NCBI RefSeq assembly: GCF_016862435.1
Contig: NZ_BOMY01000051.1
Span: 186,001 to 250,000 of the forward strand
DNA from: Paractinoplanes tereljensis
GTDB lineage: Bacteria > Actinomycetota > Actinomycetes > Mycobacteriales > Micromonosporaceae
DNA: 64,000 nucleotides
Direction: 5' to 3'
Made by a program: the position numbers and the translations under genes. A model generated the notes under the pieces. It saw only the letters and a list, made by a program, of their open reading frames with translations, did no database searches and was not told where the DNA came from. This document shows positions 8,288-16,285 of this stretch, in pieces. Positions within the stretch are counted from its first letter, which is position 1, and each line of letters opens with the position of its first letter.

Positions 8288-8788
8288 TCAGGCGGATATC
8301 CGCACCTCGCGGGCCTTGCGCGTGATGTCGGCGGCGAAGTTGGGGGTCTCCTCCTCGCAGTGCCGCCGGATGAACAGCCCCAGCACGATCGTGCGCGCCA
8401 AGACCGCCAGTACGGGAGGCAGGATCACCTCGACGCGGCAGGCGAACGTGGCCGACGTTGCGGACTTGGGCGTGGTGGTGAGCGTCCATCGCACCGCGCC
8501 GGTCACCGGGACGAGATGGAACAGGAAGATGCGGCTCGCGGCCGAGTACATTTCGACGAACGACTTCTCCGCCCGCACGACCCGGTAGTGCTGGATGATG
8601 AGATTGCCGCCCACCGACTCGGTGTTGACCATGCCGCGGCCTTTTTCATCGGTGAACGTGCCCGCACCGTGGTGGCCTCGCGCACAGGCCTGATATTCGT
8701 CGTCGGAGAGGCCGAACAGCCAGTTCTCCAGGTCGATCTCGGGGTTGGGCAGTTCAACCGTCGCCAGTGCGGTGTGCTTGATGGTCAT
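8288..8788 (-). CDS. SRPBCC-like small protein, function unknown
   Basis: A 166-residue protein without signal peptide. The start at 8788 (MTIKHTALATVELP) is set by a GAGGGG ribosome site; longer upstream versions lack one. The alternation of strands such as GGNLIIQHYRVVRAEKSFVEMYS and RWTLTTTPKSATSATFACRVEV, followed by a C-terminal helix (VLAVLARTIVLGLFIRRHCEEE), resembles the START/SRPBCC helix-grip fold, which binds hydrophobic ligands. This assignment is by eye and moderate. The gene is convergent with the reductase gene and divergent from the esterase gene. Confidence 0.65.
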   Translation of the reverse strand: MTIKHTALATVELPNPEIDLENWLFGLSDDEYQACARGHHGAGTFTDEKGRGMVNTESVGGNLIIQHYRVVRAEKSFVEMYSAASRIFLFHLVPVTGAVRWTLTTTPKSATSATFACRVEVILPPVLAVLARTIVLGLFIRRHCEEETPNFAADITRKAREVRISA

Positions 8789-8957
8789 CGTGTTGCCCCT
8801 CGTCGATGGGGCCGGCGGCGGAAATCCGCACGCCCAGCTCGCACAGGCTCCGTCGAGGCACTTGATGACGACTGGATCGGGTCGTCCAGTGCCTGTCAAT
8901 CAGCCGGGATCTACGTTGCCCGCCAAAGATTCCCCCTTCTTCGGCGAGGTGACACCC

Positions 8958-9881
8958 ATGGCCCTGGACGAAGCCACGGCTCAGTTCTTGAAGCAACTGG
9001 GCGAGGCGGGCAGCAGCCCGCTGCACGAGTTGACCCTGACGGCGGCCCGCACCATGTACGCGCAGCTGCACAGCCTGTCCGGTCAGGGACCGCCGATGGC
9101 CCGCATCGCGGACGTCACCATCGAATCGGAGGACGGCGCCTCGATCCCGGCCCGCGTCCTGACCCCGACCACGACCCCGCGCGGCGTGATCGTGTACTAC
9201 CACGGCGGCGGCTGGACCGTCGGCAGCATCGACGACGTCGACGCCGTGGGCCGGCACCTGGCCGAGCGCACGAACTGCACCGTCGTCCTGGTGGGCTACC
9301 GCCTCGCCCCCGAACACCCCTTCCCGGCCGCGTCCCGCGACGCCTACGCCGCCCTGTGCTGGGTCGCCGTGGCGCTGCCCGGACAGCCGATCGTCGTGGC
9401 CGGCGACAGCGCGGGCGGCAATCTCTCGGCCGTCGTGGCCCGGCGAACCCGGGACGACGGTGGCCCGGTCATCGACTTGCAGGTGCTCATCTACCCGGCC
9501 ACCGACTGCGACCTGGACCGAGCCTCCTACCACGACCCGGCCAATCAGCTCCTGCTCGATCGGCACGCGATGGTCTGGTTCTGGGACCACTATGTGCCCG
9601 ACCCGGCTCGGCGCGCGGACCCGGACGCCTCTCCCCTGCTGGCCGTGGACCTGTCGGGCTTGCCGCCCGCCGTGTTCGTGCTCCCGGAGCACGACGTGCT
9701 GAGTGAGGAGGGCGAAGCCTACGCCGAGCGGTTGCGTCAGGCCGGCGTGCCCGTCCAGCTCCAGCGGGCCGCCGGCCAGATGCACGCCTTCTTCCCTCTG
9801 GTCGGCGTGCTGCCGGGCAGTCTGGCCGCGCTCACCCGGGTCGCGGAGTCGATAGACGCGGCCCTGACCCGGCCCAAATGA
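8958..9881 (+). CDS. Alpha/beta hydrolase, hormone-sensitive-lipase type esterase
   Basis: A 307-residue esterase. The oxyanion-hole motif HGGG is at residues 82-85, the nucleophile elbow GDSAGG has Ser151, and Asp246 (EHDVL) and His276 (MHAFF) complete the triad. These are the marks of bacterial family IV (HSL) esterases that hydrolyse short-chain carboxylic esters. There is no signal peptide, so it is likely cytosolic. The ATG at 8958 is preferred because family members begin near MALDEATAQFL; an upstream in-frame ATG at 8745 would run through the promoter of the divergent gene. The SARP-LAL regulator starts 70 bases downstream on the same strand. Confidence 0.85.
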   Translation: MALDEATAQFLKQLGEAGSSPLHELTLTAARTMYAQLHSLSGQGPPMARIADVTIESEDGASIPARVLTPTTTPRGVIVYYHGGGWTVGSIDDVDAVGRHLAERTNCTVVLVGYRLAPEHPFPAASRDAYAALCWVAVALPGQPIVVAGDSAGGNLSAVVARRTRDDGGPVIDLQVLIYPATDCDLDRASYHDPANQLLLDRHAMVWFWDHYVPDPARRADPDASPLLAVDLSGLPPAVFVLPEHDVLSEEGEAYAERLRQAGVPVQLQRAAGQMHAFFPLVGVLPGSLAALTRVAESIDAALTRPK

Positions 9882-9918
9882 TGTACGTATTGCTAAGGTG
9901 CGATTGACGGTTGTTGGC

Positions 9919-9932
9919 CGACAGATCTGTCG
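9919..9932. promoter_or_regulatory. 14-bp palindrome upstream of the SARP-LAL regulator
   Basis: CGACAGATCTGTCG is a perfect palindrome 18 bases before the GTG start at 9951. It sits inside a wider dyad: GGTGCGA at about 9897-9903 pairs with TCGCACC at about 9930-9936. This is a reasonable operator candidate, perhaps for autoregulation, or a 5' leader hairpin. Confidence 0.4.
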
Positions 9933-9950
9933 CACCATCCGGGAGCCGGC

Positions 9951-12900
9951 GTGGCATCGCCCTTGCGCCTTCAGGTCCTTGGTCCGTTGCGGGTGTGGTG
10001 CGACGGTGTCGAGGTGGATGCCGGTCCCCGGCAACAGGCCTATCTGCTGGCCTTGCTGCTGGCCCGGGTGGGCAGCCCGGTCAGCACGAGCGAGCTGGTG
10101 GACCTGATCTGGGGCGACCAGGTCCCCAGCAGTGCGCTCAACGTCATCCACAAATACGTCGGTGTGTTGCGGCGACTGCTCGAGCCCGCGGTCCCCACCC
10201 GCACCCACGGTTCCTACCTGCTTCGCCGCGGAAACGCCTACCTGTTCACCGCGGCCCCCGGCACCCTGGATCTCGTCACCTTCCGGGAACTCGTCGAGAC
10301 GGGCAAGGAGGCCCTCGCCGAGCAACGCCTGGACGTGGCGCTCGATCGCTATGTCGAAGCGCTCGGCCTCTGGCGGGGCCATGCGGGCGCCGGATTCACG
10401 CACCGGTCAACCGCGCTGCCGATCTTCGCCGCCCTCGACGACGAGTTCTACGCCGCGTGCACGGAAGCGGCCGAACTGGCCGTGTCGCTGCGCCGGCCGG
10501 TCCGGGTGCTGGCGGCGTTGCAACTGGCCGCATCGATGGCGCCGTTCCACGAACCTGTCCAGGCCGGCCTCATCGCCACCCTCGGGGCGGCGGGACGTCC
10601 GGCGGAGGCTCTGTCGTTGTTCCGCGAGGTCCGCGCCCGCCTTGCCGACGAGCTCGGTATCGACCCCGGCCCGGAGCTGCAAGCCGCGCACCTACGAGTG
10701 CTGTCGCAGCCCTCGATGTCGCCGGAGGTAGTGCGCACGGACACGCCAGGCCTGGTCGGCCGGGCCGAGGAACTCGCCCTGCTGCGGCGATCCGTCGAGA
10801 TGGCATTCGCCGGCCACCCGGCGCTCCGCATCGTCGAAGGCGAGCCGGGCGTGGGCAAGACCCGGCTGGTGCAAGAGATCGCCACCGAAGCGAGCCGGCG
10901 TGGCGCGCTGGTCGTGTGGGGTTCATGTCTGGAGGGCGACGGAACACCTTCGATGTGGCCCTGGGAACAGACGCTCCGCCCGATTCTTGACAGCCTGCCC
11001 GCGCTGCTACGGGAGAAGTGGCTCGCCAGTGAGCTCGGCGGCCTCCTCGAATCGCGAGACGACGGTTATCCGATCGCGCCGGCGATTCCCGACAGCAGTG
11101 CGCAGTTCCGGCTGTTCGAGCAGGTCGTCACGGTCGTCGGGCAGGCCTCGGCGCTGCGGCCCGTGCTGCTGGTCGTCGATGACCTGCAGTGGGCCGATGC
11201 CGCCTCGCTCCAGCTGTTCGGCCACCTGGCGGGCCGCTTACCCGCCGGCACGGTGATCATCGGTGCGCTGCGCGATCGCGCACCCACCCCCGGCTCCAGC
11301 CTGTCGCGGGTGCTGGCGGAGGCCGGCCGGCTGCCCGGTCACCGCCGGATCCGGCTCGGCCCGCTCGGGTTGACCGAGGTGACCGAGCTCATCCGCCGCG
11401 AAACCGGCCACGATCCCGGTGCCGAGGTCGCCCGCGACGTCCATGCCCGCACCGCCGGTAACCCGTTCTTCGTCCAGGAGCTGTCCCGGCTGCTCGGCGA
11501 CGGCGGCGCGGCAGCACTGGCCGGGGTGCCGCCCACGGTGCGAGACGTCGTCCGCGATCGGATGACCGGTCTCGACGACAGCGCTCACGGCCTGCTGCGC
11601 ATCGCCGCGGTCATCGGCCGCGATGTGGACCTCGACCTGCTCGCCCGCGCGATCGGTGCCGACATCGCGGATTGCCTCGAACGCCTCGAACCGCTGCAGG
11701 CACTCGGTCTCCTGGAGACCAAACCGGAAGAACCGTTCTCCTGGCGCTTCGCCCACGACCTGGTCCGCGAGTCGGTCACCGAGACCACTGCCCGGCAGCA
11801 GGCCGTCCGGTTGCATTTGCGCGTCGCCGACGCCCTCGAACACATCCATGCGGACGACGAGTCCGTCGCCGAACGCCTCGCCTACCACCTGCGGGCCGCC
11901 GGCCCCCTGGCCGACCCGGGTCGCACCACCAAGGCACTGGCGCGCGCCGGTCGCCGCGCGGCGACCAAGCTCGCGTTCGCAGCCGCCTACCGGAACCTGG
12001 AATCGGCCGTCCAGATCGCTCGGGCGGCCGGGCGGCCGGAGCTGGAACTGTCCGTCCTGTCGCTGCACAATCTCCTCGCCGTCGAGCCCCCGGGATTTGG
12101 CGGCTCGACGTTCGATCTGCTGGAACGGGGCGCCTATCTGGCCGGCAAACTCGGCCGCGAGACGGCCGCTGCCGAGTTCCTCTTCTTCCGGATGACCGGG
12201 GCCTACGTCTCCACCGAGAAAGACCGTGGGATGTGGGCTCGCCGGCTGCATGAGCAGGGCCAGGCGTCCGCGGACCCGATCATCCAGGCGTACGGCCGGC
12301 AGGCCTGGGGCCTGTACCACTGGGACATCGGCGACATCGACACGGCGTATCAGTGTTTCAGCTGGCTGGCCCGTACCACCACGGACGGCGTTGCCTCGCT
12401 GCTCGCCAACTCGGCCGAGCCGCACCCGGGGCCGGCTCAGGAAAGCATGTACCACCTGGCCGGCCAGGTCGGGGGTGCCCCGATTCGACGCCGGCACGAC
12501 CTCGGACGGTGGCGGATCCCGGATGAGTGGGTCGGCTATCTGGCCGTGATCACCGCGCTGCACGGCGATGTCGAGACGGCGCGGTCTCTGCTCGGCACGG
12601 TGTACCAGGCCGAGGGCGACCCGTTTGAGATGTCGGGCTGGACTCGTTACCAAACCATGGCCGCCTCGATGGCCGGTGACGCGGCCTGGGCGATGCACGC
12701 GACCGAACGGTGGGTCGCGGCCAGCGCCGACCTTCCCGGCGTCGCGCAGGAGGTCTATATCCGGCTGGACTGGCACTGGGCCCGCGCCCACACCGGCGAC
12801 GACCCGGCCGGCAACGCGGCCGAGGCCGAACATCTCCTGGCCGAGACCCTGCGTGACCCGCCCCGGTGGGGCCTCGCCTACTGGTACGGACTGGTCGCCG

Positions 12901-13187
12901 AGATGTGGCTGACAGCGAGAATGCCCGACCGGGCCGCGACCGCCCTCGACCGGGCCGACCAGGCCGTCACGGCCCATGGCCAGCGCTACGCCGAAGGACT
13001 TCTCCTGCTGCTGCGCGCTCGCCTGCTGCACGCCCGCGGCGAACCCGTCGACGTGGTCCGAGCCGCCGCCGAGAAAGCCCGGGTCCGATCGAGCGAACGG
13101 GGGGCCCATCTCTTTGCCCGCCGGGCCGAGGAGTTCCTGGCCGATCTGGCGGCTCAGACCGGCGGAAGGGCACGTATCGGCAGGTGA
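9951..13187 (+). CDS. SARP/AfsR-type BTAD regulator with AAA ATPase and TPR-like C-terminus
   Basis: A 1078-residue regulator. Residues 1-100 form an OmpR-like winged helix (LRLQVLGPLRVWCDGVEVD, LAYLLALLLARVG-like, VSTSELVDLIWG). Residues ~100-245 are a bacterial transcriptional activation domain rich in paired helices (ELGIDPGPELQAAHLRVL). A P-loop ATPase follows with Walker A GEPGVGKTRLV (~298-308) and Walker B VLLVVDDLQWAD (~402-412). The remaining half is helical and TPR-like. Such large SARP-LAL proteins activate secondary-metabolite or stress genes. No biosynthetic cluster is adjacent. A TTA codon is at 11238-11240. GTG start at 9951. Confidence 0.9.
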   Translation: MASPLRLQVLGPLRVWCDGVEVDAGPRQQAYLLALLLARVGSPVSTSELVDLIWGDQVPSSALNVIHKYVGVLRRLLEPAVPTRTHGSYLLRRGNAYLFTAAPGTLDLVTFRELVETGKEALAEQRLDVALDRYVEALGLWRGHAGAGFTHRSTALPIFAALDDEFYAACTEAAELAVSLRRPVRVLAALQLAASMAPFHEPVQAGLIATLGAAGRPAEALSLFREVRARLADELGIDPGPELQAAHLRVLSQPSMSPEVVRTDTPGLVGRAEELALLRRSVEMAFAGHPALRIVEGEPGVGKTRLVQEIATEASRRGALVVWGSCLEGDGTPSMWPWEQTLRPILDSLPALLREKWLASELGGLLESRDDGYPIAPAIPDSSAQFRLFEQVVTVVGQASALRPVLLVVDDLQWADAASLQLFGHLAGRLPAGTVIIGALRDRAPTPGSSLSRVLAEAGRLPGHRRIRLGPLGLTEVTELIRRETGHDPGAEVARDVHARTAGNPFFVQELSRLLGDGGAAALAGVPPTVRDVVRDRMTGLDDSAHGLLRIAAVIGRDVDLDLLARAIGADIADCLERLEPLQALGLLETKPEEPFSWRFAHDLVRESVTETTARQQAVRLHLRVADALEHIHADDESVAERLAYHLRAAGPLADPGRTTKALARAGRRAATKLAFAAAYRNLESAVQIARAAGRPELELSVLSLHNLLAVEPPGFGGSTFDLLERGAYLAGKLGRETAAAEFLFFRMTGAYVSTEKDRGMWARRLHEQGQASADPIIQAYGRQAWGLYHWDIGDIDTAYQCFSWLARTTTDGVASLLANSAEPHPGPAQESMYHLAGQVGGAPIRRRHDLGRWRIPDEWVGYLAVITALHGDVETARSLLGTVYQAEGDPFEMSGWTRYQTMAASMAGDAAWAMHATERWVAASADLPGVAQEVYIRLDWHWARAHTGDDPAGNAAEAEHLLAETLRDPPRWGLAYWYGLVAEMWLTARMPDRAATALDRADQAVTAHGQRYAEGLLLLLRARLLHARGEPVDVVRAAAEKARVRSSERGAHLFARRAEEFLADLAAQTGGRARIGR

Positions 13188-13232
13188 TGGGATGACTACG
13201 CCGCGGGTGCGCACTGGAGTTGGTGACTCGCA

Positions 13233-13571
13233 GTGGCCAAAGTACCGGGCATGCCGACAACACTTGCCGACCCGATTGAAGGCCGCGAAACCTGGCGGCC
13301 GGACGTGGAACTGATGCTGCGCAGTCTCCCGGCTCCGCACCAGGAGATCATTGTCGCGACGTATTTCGGCCGCCGGACGGCGCAGCAGGCGGCGGAACAG
13401 CTCGGCATCTCGCCGGTCGAGGCGAAGGCGCGGCTCTACGAGGCGATGCGCAGCCTGTCGGGGATGGTGGACACCCGCTGGCCTGGTCTGGCCGACCCGC
13501 CGGACACCGGAAATGTGACCCGCCGGATTTGGAAAACCACTCGAATGAATCTCGCGAAATGGCGGGCGTGA
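13233..13571 (+). CDS. Small sigma-70 region-4-like DNA-binding protein
   Basis: About 112 residues (or 106 from the ATG at 13251). The core (LPAPHQEIIVATYFGRRTAQ, then AAEQLGISPVEAKARLYEAM) is a sigma-70 region 4 helix-turn-helix, which normally contacts the -35 element. Region 2 is absent, so this is not a complete sigma factor. It could be a stand-alone regulator or the remnant of an ECF sigma gene. It follows the SARP-LAL gene by 45 bases on the same strand, so the two may be cotranscribed. Confidence 0.65.
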   Translation: MAKVPGMPTTLADPIEGRETWRPDVELMLRSLPAPHQEIIVATYFGRRTAQQAAEQLGISPVEAKARLYEAMRSLSGMVDTRWPGLADPPDTGNVTRRIWKTTRMNLAKWRA

Positions 13572-13575
13572 AACG

Positions 13576-13616
13576 CCGAACGGCGGCCCGCTGAAATCAG
13601 TCGAGCCGCCGTTCGG
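13576..13616. terminator. Bidirectional hairpin between sigma-4-like gene and cspA-like gene
   Basis: CCGAACGGCGGC (13576-13587) pairs perfectly with GCCGCCGTTCGG (13605-13616), a 12-bp G+C-rich stem with a 17-base loop, placed exactly between two convergent stop codons. There is no clear T run, as is common for actinomycete terminators. Confidence 0.7.
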
Positions 13617-13627
13617 AAGAGTCTTGG

Positions 13628-13831
13628 TCAGACCGGGCGAATGTTCTCCGCCTGCAGGCCCTTCTGGCCCTGGGTGATGTCGAACTCCACCCGCTGGTTC
13701 TCCTCGAGGCTGCGGAAACCGCTCGACGCGATCGCGGAGAAGTGGGCGAAGACGTCGGCGCCGCCGTCGTCCTGGCTGATGAAGCCGAAGCCCTTGTCGG
13801 CGTTGAACCACTTCACGGTACCTGTAGCCAT
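13628..13831 (-). CDS. Cold-shock protein, CspA family
   Basis: A 67-residue single-domain cold-shock protein that binds single-stranded RNA/DNA and melts RNA structure. RNP1 (KGFGFI) and RNP2 (VFAHFS) are intact, and the length is exactly that of the family. Start MATGTVKWFNADKG follows a GGGAGCAG ribosome site. The 5' leader on the minus strand contains a 9-bp dyad and, further up, a terminator-like hairpin, so expression may be controlled in the leader. Confidence 0.95.
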   Translation of the reverse strand: MATGTVKWFNADKGFGFISQDDGGADVFAHFSAIASSGFRSLEENQRVEFDITQGQKGLQAENIRPV

Positions 13832-13855
13832 GTCTGCTCCCTAGCAGGCTGTTCG

Positions 13856-13874
13856 AGATCGCACTGTGCGATCT
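13856..13874. promoter_or_regulatory. Dyad in the leader of the cold-shock gene
   Basis: AGATCGCAC-T-GTGCGATCT is a perfect 9-bp inverted repeat with one central base, 25 bases before the cold-shock start on the minus strand. It may be an operator or a leader stem that opens or closes with temperature. Confidence 0.45.
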
Positions 13875-13924
13875 CTTGCCGCCGCGTTGAAAACCCGCGT
13901 CGAAAGCGACACGAAAACGAAAAA

Positions 13925-13960
13925 GCGCCCGCTGGGTTTCAGATAACCCCATCAGGCGCC
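13925..13960 (-). terminator. Intrinsic terminator-like hairpin upstream of the cold-shock gene
   Basis: Read on the minus strand, GCGCC...GGGCGC closes an inner GGGGTT/AACCC pairing and is followed by TTTTTCGTTTTCG. A stem plus T run is rare in this G+C-rich window. It ends transcripts of the ferredoxin operon 120 bases upstream, or acts as an attenuator in a long cold-shock leader. Confidence 0.6.
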
Positions 13961-14076
13961 GAAAACGTCTACGGTAATCAAAACTGCAACGAGGCCAACC
14001 GTAGCACAGAAACGCCGGTGTCCAGCCCTTCGGCCAAACTTCTCCAGCCGTCGTGTCGCCGGACCGGACAAAAGGC

Positions 14077-14271
14077 CTAAGGGAATACGGAGATCGCGGC
14101 GGCGGGGCATACCGCCGCGGCGTTCTCGACGGCGGGGCGTAGCTCGGGCGGCGGGGCCGGGTCCAGCAGGATCACCACGCCGTCGTCGTCGCGCTGGTCG
14201 AACACCTCCGGCGCGATCATCACGCACTGGCCGGCGCCGCAGCACGCGTCCTCGTCAACAGTGATCTCCAT
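14077..14271 (-). CDS. [3Fe-4S] ferredoxin, P450 redox partner
   Basis: A 64-residue ferredoxin. The start MEITVDEDACCGAGQC contains the cluster-binding cysteines with the short spacing of the P450-associated single-cluster type, and the last ligand is in AAAVCPAAAI. It passes single electrons from a ferredoxin reductase to a cytochrome P450. Third gene of an operon with the P450 and TetR genes; the P450 lies two genes upstream on the same strand and is the obvious partner. No reductase gene is present in the window, so a shared reductase is expected elsewhere. Confidence 0.9.
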   Translation of the reverse strand: MEITVDEDACCGAGQCVMIAPEVFDQRDDDGVVILLDPAPPPELRPAVENAAAVCPAAAISVFP

Positions 14272-14289
14272 GGCAGTCCCCCAAAGGAT

Positions 14290-14913
14290 TCAGACGGTCA
14301 GCAGGTCGGCGATCGCGTCGATCAGCAGGCGGCCGGTGCGTGGCCAGGAACCGGGCGCGGCGTGACCGGCGGCCAGGTCGCGCTCGTGGTCGGCGCAGGT
14401 GTGCACGATCAGATGGCCGATCATCTCGATGCGCGGGACGGCGGCCGGGGGCACCACCTCGAGCAGGACCTCCATCGCCCGGCTCATCGCGGGCGTCGAG
14501 GTGGCCGACCGCACGGCCACCGTGCGCAGGACCGGGTCGATCAGGATCTGCGCGGAACAGCGGGCGTACCAGCTCGGCGTGCCCAGCTCGGCCAGGTGCC
14601 GGGTGAGCGGCAGGACCACGCAGGCGATCCGGGCGCGGGGCGCGCCAGGGACCCCGTCCAGCATCCGCGCGCGGTAAAGATCCATCGGGACCGCGTGGGT
14701 ACGGATGATCGCCGCGACCAGGTCGGCCTTGGTGCCGATGTGGTAGCCGACCGCCGAGTTGCTGCCCTGCCCGGCCGCCTCGGCGATCTGCCGGTTGGAG
14801 ACGGCGTGCACCCCCCGCTCGGCGAACAACTTCTCCGCCGTACGCAGCAAAAGCGCTTGGGTCGCCGCGGCATCCGCCCGCACCCGCCGGCGCGGCGTAG
14901 CCGCGTCTACCAC
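14290..14913 (-). CDS. TetR-family transcriptional regulator
   Basis: A 207-residue TetR protein. The N-terminal HTH reads LLLRTAEKLFAERGVHAVSN, RQIAEAAGQGSNSAVGYHIG and TKADLVAAIIR. The C-terminal ligand-binding part is divergent as usual. It starts with GTG at 14913, overlapping the last codons of the P450 gene by seven bases, so the two are translationally coupled. It most likely controls the P450/ferredoxin operon, and the ligand may be the P450 substrate. Confidence 0.85.
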   Translation of the reverse strand: MVDAATPRRRVRADAAATQALLLRTAEKLFAERGVHAVSNRQIAEAAGQGSNSAVGYHIGTKADLVAAIIRTHAVPMDLYRARMLDGVPGAPRARIACVVLPLTRHLAELGTPSWYARCSAQILIDPVLRTVAVRSATSTPAMSRAMEVLLEVVPPAAVPRIEMIGHLIVHTCADHERDLAAGHAAPGSWPRTGRLLIDAIADLLTV

Positions 14914-16091
14914 CGGACCGGCACCTCTTCGATGCCGCCGACCACCAGGCCCTCGCGGCGGCGCAGCGCGGCCGGCTCGACGTCGAGGCGCAGGCCGGGC
15001 AGCCGATCGAGCAGGACGCCGAGGACCGTCTGCAGTTCGACCCGGGCGAGGGCCTGGCCGAGGCAGGAGTGCGGGCCGGCGCCGAACGCGATGTGCGGGT
15101 TGGGACGGCGGTCGAGCACCATCTCGTCGGCGTCGGCGAACACGCAGCCGTCCCGGTTGGCCGAGGCCAGGTTGGTGATGACCGTGGTGCCGGCCGGCAG
15201 GGTCTCGCCGGCCACCTCGTACTGCTCGGAGACGTACCGCGGGATGCCGATGTTGGGGTTGGCGTCGAAGCGCAGCGCCTCCTCGACGGCCGACGGGATG
15301 AGACCGCGGTCGGCGAGCAGGGCCTCCCAGCGGGACCGGTCGGCCAGCAGCATCGCGACCATCTTGCCGATCATGTTGGCGGTGGTCTCGTGCCCGGCGA
15401 CCAGCAGGCCCTGGGCGGTGATGATCAGCTCGACCTCGGTGAGCCGGCCGTCCTGCGCGTCGACGATCGTGGCCAGCTCGCTGAGCAGGTCGTCGCCGGG
15501 GTTATCCCGCTTGGCGAGCACGTGGGCGGCCATGAACTCGTGGAACTCGCGAGCCGCGGTGTCGAGTTCGTCCTGCTTGAACTTGGTGAGGTTGAGCATG
15601 GCGTCGGACCAGTGCGCGAACCGGTCGCGGTGGTCGGCGGGCACCCCGAGCAGCTCGCAGATGACGAAGACGGGCAGCGGGAAGCCGAGGGCGGAGACCA
15701 GGTCGACCGGCGGCTGGACCGCGGAGATCAGCTCGTGGGCGATCTCCTCGATGCGCGGGCGCAGCGCGTTGACCCGCTTGGCGGTGAACGAGCGGCTCAT
15801 CATCCGCCGCCAGCGCAGGTGACCCTCGCCGCTGGTCATGTCGGTCACCAGGGAGGCCTCGTTGAACACGCCGCCGCTCTCCGAGTCGGCGATCCGGGCA
15901 GCGTCGGGCCGGCTCAGGTTGTGGGTGAAGCGGGGGTCGGCGAGCAGGGTGCGCACGTCCTCGTAGCGGGTGAGCAGCACGGTTTCGTCGCCGCTGGCCA
16001 TCCGCACCCGGGAAACCGGGCACTCGTCGCGCAGCCGGGCCCACTCCGCGGGCGGCTCCAGGGCGCTGGGCTGGGTAAACGGATATTCCAC
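14907..16091 (-). CDS. Cytochrome P450
   Basis: A 394-residue soluble bacterial P450 that inserts one oxygen atom into an organic substrate. The I-helix motif AGHETT (~231-236), the ExxR motif in EEALRFD, and the heme loop FGAGPHSCLGQ with Cys343 as thiolate ligand are all present. Length and motifs fit the CYP105/CYP107-like actinobacterial group, but the exact family cannot be named from motifs. First gene of the operon P450, TetR, ferredoxin. Upstream on the minus strand there is a TTGACT hexamer at about 16138-16143. Confidence 0.93.
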   Translation of the reverse strand: MEYPFTQPSALEPPAEWARLRDECPVSRVRMASGDETVLLTRYEDVRTLLADPRFTHNLSRPDAARIADSESGGVFNEASLVTDMTSGEGHLRWRRMMSRSFTAKRVNALRPRIEEIAHELISAVQPPVDLVSALGFPLPVFVICELLGVPADHRDRFAHWSDAMLNLTKFKQDELDTAAREFHEFMAAHVLAKRDNPGDDLLSELATIVDAQDGRLTEVELIITAQGLLVAGHETTANMIGKMVAMLLADRSRWEALLADRGLIPSAVEEALRFDANPNIGIPRYVSEQYEVAGETLPAGTTVITNLASANRDGCVFADADEMVLDRRPNPHIAFGAGPHSCLGQALARVELQTVLGVLLDRLPGLRLDVEPAALRRREGLVVGGIEEVPVRW

Positions 16092-16285
16092 TTCAACCTC
16101 CCGTGCTTGACACAGTGACGGTCCTCAATGGAACCTAAGTCAAGTGACTGATCAACAGCAACCCCGATCATCCAGGCCGCCGTTCATTCTTTCGGTCAGA
16201 CCATTTCGGAATTGCCGCCCGGAGTCACTAAAAGCCAAATTTGTGTTGCTAGGAGATTTCCGAGGCGGCCTGCGATAGTCCCGGC

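Noticed and set aside
11238..13952. 904-codon minus-strand frame
   Set aside because: It lies opposite the SARP-LAL regulator and runs over the cold-shock gene; its composition is arginine/glycine-rich without domains.
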